A stretch of 10,289 bases of DNA, from NCBI GenBank assembly GCA_913009515.1, contig CAJVYO010000038.1:1-10289 (forward strand). The letters run 5' to 3'. The notes under the pieces were generated by a model. The model did no database searches. It saw only the letters and a list, made by a program, of their open reading frames with translations, and had not been told where the DNA came from. The position numbers and the translations under genes are program-made. This stretch comes from an uncultured Methylococcaceae bacterium. Lineage in GTDB: Bacteria > Pseudomonadota > Gammaproteobacteria > Methylococcales > Methylomonadaceae. Positions 6,372 through 10,289 of the stretch are shown one piece after another. Positions within the stretch are counted from its first letter, which is position 1; the number at the start of each line of letters is the position of its first letter.

Positions 6372-7727
6372 TTAAGCACGCATTCCTTTCATATTACCTT
6401 TCATACCACGCATCATATTAGCCATATTGCCTTTATTCAAACGCTTCATCATTTTTTGCATCATTTTATATTGCTTTAATACCCGATTAACATCTTGTAA
6501 CTCTTGACCTGCTCCCTTTGCAATGCGTTTTTTACGATTACCTTTAATTAAATCAGGGAAGGCTTTTTCTTGTTTAGTCATCGAACGAATAATCGCAATT
6601 TGCTTCGCCAAGGCTTTATCATTCACCTTATCACGCATGTCTTGAGATATTTCATTCATGCCAGGTAACTTATCCATCATCGATTTCACGCCACCCATGT
6701 CTTGCATTTGCTCTAATTGCTCAACAAAATCACTTAAATCGAAACTTTTGCCTTTCTGAATTTTACGAACTAATTTATCGGCTTTTTTCTTATCAACTTT
6801 CTTTTCAATATCTTCGATAAGGCTAAGCATATCGCCCATACCCAAGATACGAGAGGCTAAACGCTCAGGATGAAACGGCTCTAACGCCTCTGTTTTTTCA
6901 CCCATACCGATAAATTTAATCGGTTTCCCCGTCACATGACGAATAGACAATGCCGCCCCGCCGCGTGCATCACCATCCATTTTGGTTAACACCACCCCTG
7001 TTAATGGCAAGGCTTCATCAAAGGCTTTCGCCGTTAAAGCTGCATCTTGTCCGGTCATGCTATCAACAACAAATAAGGTTTCTACCGGTTTAATGGCAGC
7101 ATGTAACTGTTTAATTTCAGTCATCATGTCATCATCAATATGCAACCGCCCCGCGGTATCCACAATCACCACATCTAAAAATTGCTTTTTAGCGGCATTA
7201 ATTGCAGTATTTACAATATCAACAACACCTTTACTAGTATCGGTATCAAAAAAAGTTAATGCCGTATCATTGGCTAAGGTTTCTAACTGTTTAATCGCCG
7301 CAGGACGGTAAATATCAGCACTCACCACCCCAACTTTTTTCTTTTTAGTTTCTTGTAACCAACGACCTAGTTTTGCAACCGTGGTTGTTTTACCTGCCCC
7401 TTGAAGCCCTGCCATTAGAATAATAGCCGGCGGATTGGCTTTTAAATCAAGCTCTTCATTTGCCGCACCCATGACTGATTCAAGCTCTGCCTGAACCACT
7501 TTAATCAATGATTGTCCAGGCGATAAGCTTTCTTGAACTTCTTGCCCTAATGCCCTGACTTTAACCTTATCAATAAAATCTGTTACCACTGGCAACGCAA
7601 CATCCGCTTCTAATAAAGCCATACGTACTTCACGCATAGTTTCTTGAATATTCGCTTCCGTTAAACGGCCTTGACCTTTTAAATTCTTTAAGGTTTTACT
7701 TAATCGATCGGTTAAATTATCAAACAT
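6372..7727 (-). CDS. ffh: Signal recognition particle protein Ffh (SRP54 homologue)
   Basis: Ffh binds 4.5S RNA and hydrophobic signal sequences emerging from the ribosome, and with its receptor FtsY targets inner-membrane proteins for co-translational insertion. The 451-residue protein (E. coli 453) has the full N-G-M layout. The N domain has EADVALPVV (40-48). The GTPase domain has P-loop GLQGAGKTT (107-115), SADIYRPAA (136-144), DTAGR (190-194) and TKMDGDARGG (248-257). The M domain from about 300 includes the RNA-binding stretch NRKKRIAKGAG (397-407) and LKQYKMMQKMMKR. The tail is Met/Gly-rich (NMANMMRGMKGNM), as in the family. The ATG fits the conserved MFDNLTDRL start, but no clear Shine-Dalgarno sequence lies within 12 bases. 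It precedes the rpsP operon, a common proteobacterial order. A candidate promoter lies in the gap after ntrX. Confidence 0.98.
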   Translation of the reverse strand: MFDNLTDRLSKTLKNLKGQGRLTEANIQETMREVRMALLEADVALPVVTDFIDKVKVRALGQEVQESLSPGQSLIKVVQAELESVMGAANEELDLKANPPAIILMAGLQGAGKTTTVAKLGRWLQETKKKKVGVVSADIYRPAAIKQLETLANDTALTFFDTDTSKGVVDIVNTAINAAKKQFLDVVIVDTAGRLHIDDDMMTEIKQLHAAIKPVETLFVVDSMTGQDAALTAKAFDEALPLTGVVLTKMDGDARGGAALSIRHVTGKPIKFIGMGEKTEALEPFHPERLASRILGMGDMLSLIEDIEKKVDKKKADKLVRKIQKGKSFDLSDFVEQLEQMQDMGGVKSMMDKLPGMNEISQDMRDKVNDKALAKQIAIIRSMTKQEKAFPDLIKGNRKKRIAKGAGQELQDVNRVLKQYKMMQKMMKRLNKGNMANMMRGMKGNMKGMRA

Positions 7728-7810
7728 AATGTCGTTGAGTACTCACAATAAGGCTGTCTATCTAAGGCTATTTATCAAACACTTATCACAGCATGTAAAA
7801 TTATCTATCT

Positions 7811-7839
7811 ATTATCCTAAAAATAATCAATAGGGTAAA
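7811..7839 (-). promoter_or_regulatory. Candidate sigma-70 promoter of ffh
   Basis: In the 119-base gap between ntrX and ffh the minus strand has TTTACC (7834-7839, four of six to consensus), 17 bases, then GATAAT (7811-7816, five of six). A start near 7804 would give a leader of about 77 bases. No convincing terminator follows ntrX, so read-through from ntrYX into ffh is also possible. Confidence 0.4.
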
Positions 7840-7846
7840 CCATCTG

Positions 7847-9214
7847 TTATTCTTTTATATTTAAAGCATGTAATTTTCGGTATAAATGCGTCCGCTCAAC
7901 ACCCACAGCGGCGGCTAATTTCGCAACATTGCCTTTGTGTTTTCCAAAATGATATTCTAGATAAGCACGCTCGAATGATTCTCTTGCCTCTTTTAACGGT
8001 AAATTAAAAAAATCAGGCTCATTCTCTGCCGCTGTCACCACAACTTTGGTTAAATTATCCCCTAAAGCCGTTTTAACTTCTAATAAATCAATTTCATTAC
8101 CGACGCCTAATATCATCAATTTATGCACTAAATTTTTCAGCTCTCTGACATTGCCAAACCACGCATAATTCCGTAAAAAATTCTGAGCAGAAATACTAAA
8201 CTTTCTAAACGTTAATTTCTCATGCTGAATAAAAAAATTCACATAAAAGGCTAATAATTCAGGAATATCCTCGCTATGCTCCCTTAAAGGAACAATCGCC
8301 ATCATTACTTGATTTAAAAGATGATATAAATTTTCGCTTAATTTCCCTGATGCAACGTGAGCATGCAATCCCTTATCGGTAGCAATAATAATCCGCACAT
8401 CGACAGCAATCAGTTGCTTGCCACCGACTCTGTAAAAAAAACCACTGTCTAATGCATTCAATAAATTTAATTGCATCGCTTTATTCATCGTGGCTATTTC
8501 ACTCATAAATAAAGTGCCGCCCTGTGCTTGTTCTAATAATCCTAGCGTCACTTCGCCATCACGCTCACTGCCAAAAAATATCTCATTTGCAGTGTCTGCC
8601 CTCATACCTGCCATAGAAATAGTTATAAATTTTGCAGCAGCACGATGACTGTGAGCATGTAAAAATCGGGCATATAACGCTTTGCCTACGCCACTTTCGC
8701 CGGTAAAAACAACATGCGTATCATGCTTGGCTAATAAAATAAGTTGTTCTTTCAGTCGCGTGACAAACAAACTATGGCCAACAGGTTCACATTCAATATA
8801 ATGTGATTTTTCTAGTATATGCTCACCTTTTAACTGCTGAACACCTATTGCCCGCTCCACAACCAATAATAACTGAGCTAACGACAAGGGTTTTTCTAAA
8901 AACTCATAAGCCCCTAATTTAATGGCTTCTACCGCTGAATCAATGGTGCCATGCCCTGACATCATCACAACCGGACTGATAAAATCGGTTTCATCATGCC
9001 ATTCTTTTAATAAACTGATGCCATCAATATCAGGCATCCAAATATCTAATAAAATAAGGTCAAAATCATACAATAATTTTAAACGGCGTGCCTCTTCCGC
9101 ATTACCTGCACTGTAGACACAATAACCTTCATCTTGCAGTATTTCTTTCACTAATTGCCGAATATCTAACTCATCATCAACGACTAAAATATTAGCTTGC
9201 TTGTTATTCATCAC
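7847..9214 (-). CDS. ntrX: NtrX-type response regulator with degenerate AAA+ domain
   Basis: A 455-residue response regulator of the NtrC/NtrX class. The receiver (about 8-122) has the acidic pair Asp13-Asp14, phospho-acceptor Asp57 in LLDIWMPD, Ser86 and Lys108. The AAA+ region (about 145-375) has Walker A GESGVGKAL (172-180) and NVRELKN (355-361). The C-terminal Fis-type helix-turn-helix is NVAKLAAAVGVERTHLYRKL (429-448). The central domain is abnormal. Between FFG (213-215) and GLLEQA (225-230) there is no GAFTGA. Walker B reads GGTLFMSEI, with Ser238 where Asp is usual. The segment usually FREDLYYRL reads LSENLYHLL (292-300), losing both arginines. So sigma-54 activation is unlikely, and DNA binding controlled by phosphorylation is inferred. 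The GTG start has GAGG 8 bases upstream; an ATG one codon later is an alternative. It lies 3 bases after ntrY, its likely kinase. Confidence 0.9.
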   Translation of the reverse strand: MMNNKQANILVVDDELDIRQLVKEILQDEGYCVYSAGNAEEARRLKLLYDFDLILLDIWMPDIDGISLLKEWHDETDFISPVVMMSGHGTIDSAVEAIKLGAYEFLEKPLSLAQLLLVVERAIGVQQLKGEHILEKSHYIECEPVGHSLFVTRLKEQLILLAKHDTHVVFTGESGVGKALYARFLHAHSHRAAAKFITISMAGMRADTANEIFFGSERDGEVTLGLLEQAQGGTLFMSEIATMNKAMQLNLLNALDSGFFYRVGGKQLIAVDVRIIIATDKGLHAHVASGKLSENLYHLLNQVMMAIVPLREHSEDIPELLAFYVNFFIQHEKLTFRKFSISAQNFLRNYAWFGNVRELKNLVHKLMILGVGNEIDLLEVKTALGDNLTKVVVTAAENEPDFFNLPLKEARESFERAYLEYHFGKHKGNVAKLAAAVGVERTHLYRKLHALNIKE

Positions 9215-9226
9215 TCATTAGCCCTC
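9209..9226 (-). promoter_or_regulatory. Ribosome binding site deciding the ntrX start
   Basis: GAGG (9223-9226), inside the last codons of ntrY, is 8 bases from a GTG (9212-9214) and 11 bases from the adjoining in-frame ATG (9209-9211). Spacing favours the GTG and codon preference favours the ATG; the two differ by one residue. The ntrY stop TAA lies between the site and the start, so the two genes are translationally coupled. Confidence 0.45.
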
Positions 9227-10289
9227 ATGCTGTAATTTAATGCTTGGGAATTGCAAAATAAATCCTGCTCCTTGTTGATAAGCCTTATCTAAACGTATTG
9301 TCCCGCCTTGCTCTTCAATGACCTTCTTAACAATCGCCAAGCCTAAACCGGTGCCTTTGGGTTTGCTGGTCACATAAGGTTCAAAAATAGTGTTCATCAC
9401 CTCTCGCTCAATACCACAGCCATTATCATAAAGCGATAACTCTATCTGTGATGCTGAAAGTCGTTTTAATATAATATTAATATCACCGCAATGATTCATC
9501 GCTTCCAGTGAATTTTTAAATAGATTATGGATTACTTGCCGAATATTAATCGCATTAGCTTCAATAATATACTGCTCATTATCATCAACGTCTTCGTAAA
9601 AATTAACCTGTGGTTCAGCACCGTATAACACAATAATTTCTCGAATCAGTGCCAGCAAATCTAAAGTCTCGGTTTGATTTGAAACAGGGCGAGCGTATTC
9701 AGAAAAATCATTCACCATTAGTTTCATTGCTTCAACCTGCTGTACGATTGTTGCAGTTAAACGCTTTAATAACGCTGCATCATCATGATCTAAGTGCGAT
9801 AATAATTTATGCTGTAATCTTTCGGCGGATAACTGTATCGGTGTTAAAGGATTTTTAATTTCATGTGCTAATCTCCGTGCCACTTCTGACCATGCCGCAT
9901 TTTTTTGAGCCTGAATCACATTGGTTATATCATCAAATACCACCACCGCCCCTATATATTCCCCTTCTTCGGAAAATAATGAACTTCCTTGGCATAATAA
10001 TTCTTTACGCCCTTCGGTATTTTCTACGGTAATGCTACGCTGCCATGTGTCTAAACTTTGCTCTAATAAAGGCTGAACAATATCGACTAATACTTTAAGG
10101 TGACTGGCTTCCAAGGAAAGTGAAGCTAATGCTTTGCCATAATAACGCATCACTTTAACATGCAAAATAAGATTAGCCGCTTGATTAGCGGTACGAATAT
10201 TTAAATTCGCATCAAAACTTAATACACCCGACGTTAAATTTGTTAATAACGTTTCGAGATAGGCTCGCTGTCGTTCGGTTTCCTGAGAA
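9218..10289 (-). CDS. ntrY: NtrY-type sensor histidine kinase (5' end beyond window)
   Basis: The C-terminal 356 or so residues of a sensor kinase. The open frame has no stop up to the window edge, so the N-terminal membrane and extracytoplasmic part lies outside, and a start at the internal TTG (10163-10165) would cut through the PAS domain. Visible in order, numbered from the first complete codon at the edge, are a HAMP-to-PAS linker (ETERQRAYLETLL), a PAS domain to about 125 with GVLSFDANL and ANQAANL, the HisKA box RLAHEIKNPLTPIQ with the phosphorylated His at about 142, and the HATPase boxes: N-box NLFKNSLEA, G1 DNGCGI, F-box FEPYVTSK and G2 GTGLGLAIVKK. All catalytic motifs are present. 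The FEPYVT and HEIKNPLTPIQLSAERL patterns are typical of NtrY. The signal sensed is unknown; nitrogen or redox status is suggested only by family. ntrX follows after 3 bases. Confidence 0.93.
   Translation of the reverse strand, partial: SQETERQRAYLETLLTNLTSGVLSFDANLNIRTANQAANLILHVKVMRYYGKALASLSLEASHLKVLVDIVQPLLEQSLDTWQRSITVENTEGRKELLCQGSSLFSEEGEYIGAVVVFDDITNVIQAQKNAAWSEVARRLAHEIKNPLTPIQLSAERLQHKLLSHLDHDDAALLKRLTATIVQQVEAMKLMVNDFSEYARPVSNQTETLDLLALIREIIVLYGAEPQVNFYEDVDDNEQYIIEANAINIRQVIHNLFKNSLEAMNHCGDINIILKRLSASQIELSLYDNGCGIEREVMNTIFEPYVTSKPKGTGLGLAIVKKVIEEQGGTIRLDKAYQQGAGFILQFPSIKLQHEG

Noticed and set aside
6982..7311. Plus-strand open frame of 109 codons opposite ffh
   Set aside because: It lies wholly inside the GTPase domain of ffh, has no recognisable motif and is explained as the complement of a strongly conserved coding sequence.
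7741..7820. Repeated TATC/CTAT units in the ntrX-ffh gap
   Set aside because: The units are short, irregular and few; they fit AT-rich intergenic sequence and are not a real tandem array.
9649..9858. Plus-strand open frame of 69 codons opposite ntrY
   Set aside because: It is antisense to the HisKA/HATPase region of the kinase, whose reading frame is clearly the real one.
9218..10165. A complete 315-residue kinase starting at the TTG at 10163-10165
   Set aside because: The frame stays open to the window edge and the upstream residues continue a typical HAMP-PAS linker, so this TTG is internal and the gene is cut by the window.

Overview
The window is a compact stretch of bacterial chromosome with every recognisable gene on the minus strand, so transcription runs from high to low coordinates. 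The proteins point to a gammaproteobacterium: the block ffh-rpsP-rimM-trmD-rplS, a RapA-type RNA polymerase recycling ATPase, and an iron superoxide dismutase very close to E. coli SodB. The DNA is clearly AT-rich by eye (not counted). A NtrY/NtrX pair beside ffh is not the enterobacterial arrangement, so a free-living or symbiotic AT-rich gammaproteobacterium (for example methanotroph- or thiotroph-like) is plausible. That lineage guess is inference only. There are no tRNA or rRNA genes, insertion sequences, CRISPR arrays or phage genes, and no gene-free stretch above 300 bases.

Layout in transcription order. (1) 10289-7847: a nitrogen-regulation-type two-component pair. The histidine kinase NtrY is cut by the window edge, with its PAS, HisKA and HATPase parts visible, and lies 3 bases before the response regulator NtrX. 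(2) 7727-6372: ffh, the protein subunit of the signal recognition particle, with its own candidate promoter. (3) 6237-4368: the ribosomal and RNA-modification operon rpsP-rimM-trmD-rplS, with gaps of 2, -1 and 9 bases, closed by a good Rho-independent terminator at 4315-4343. (4) 4271-1527: rapA. (5) 1463-732: an uncharacterised TPR-like protein with a TATAAT box in front. (6) 637-56: sodB, with its own candidate promoter.

Together the central genes serve protein synthesis and targeting: ribosomal proteins S16 and L19, 30S maturation (RimM), tRNA m1G37 methylation (TrmD), co-translational targeting (Ffh) and polymerase recycling (RapA). SodB removes superoxide in the cytoplasm, and NtrYX is a sensory input whose signal cannot be read from this window.

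The most unusual feature is NtrX. Its receiver and Fis-type DNA-binding ends look intact, but the central AAA+ domain lacks the GAFTGA loop, has Ser where the Walker B Asp belongs, and has lost both arginines at the arginine-finger segment. It therefore looks like a regulator that no longer acts as a sigma-54 ATPase, although its partner kinase keeps all its motifs. Secondary points are the weak translation starts of rimM and trmD between strongly started ribosomal protein genes, a RapA about 45 residues shorter between its two ATPase lobes, and an 8-G run in trmD. I see no convincing new multi-gene system here.
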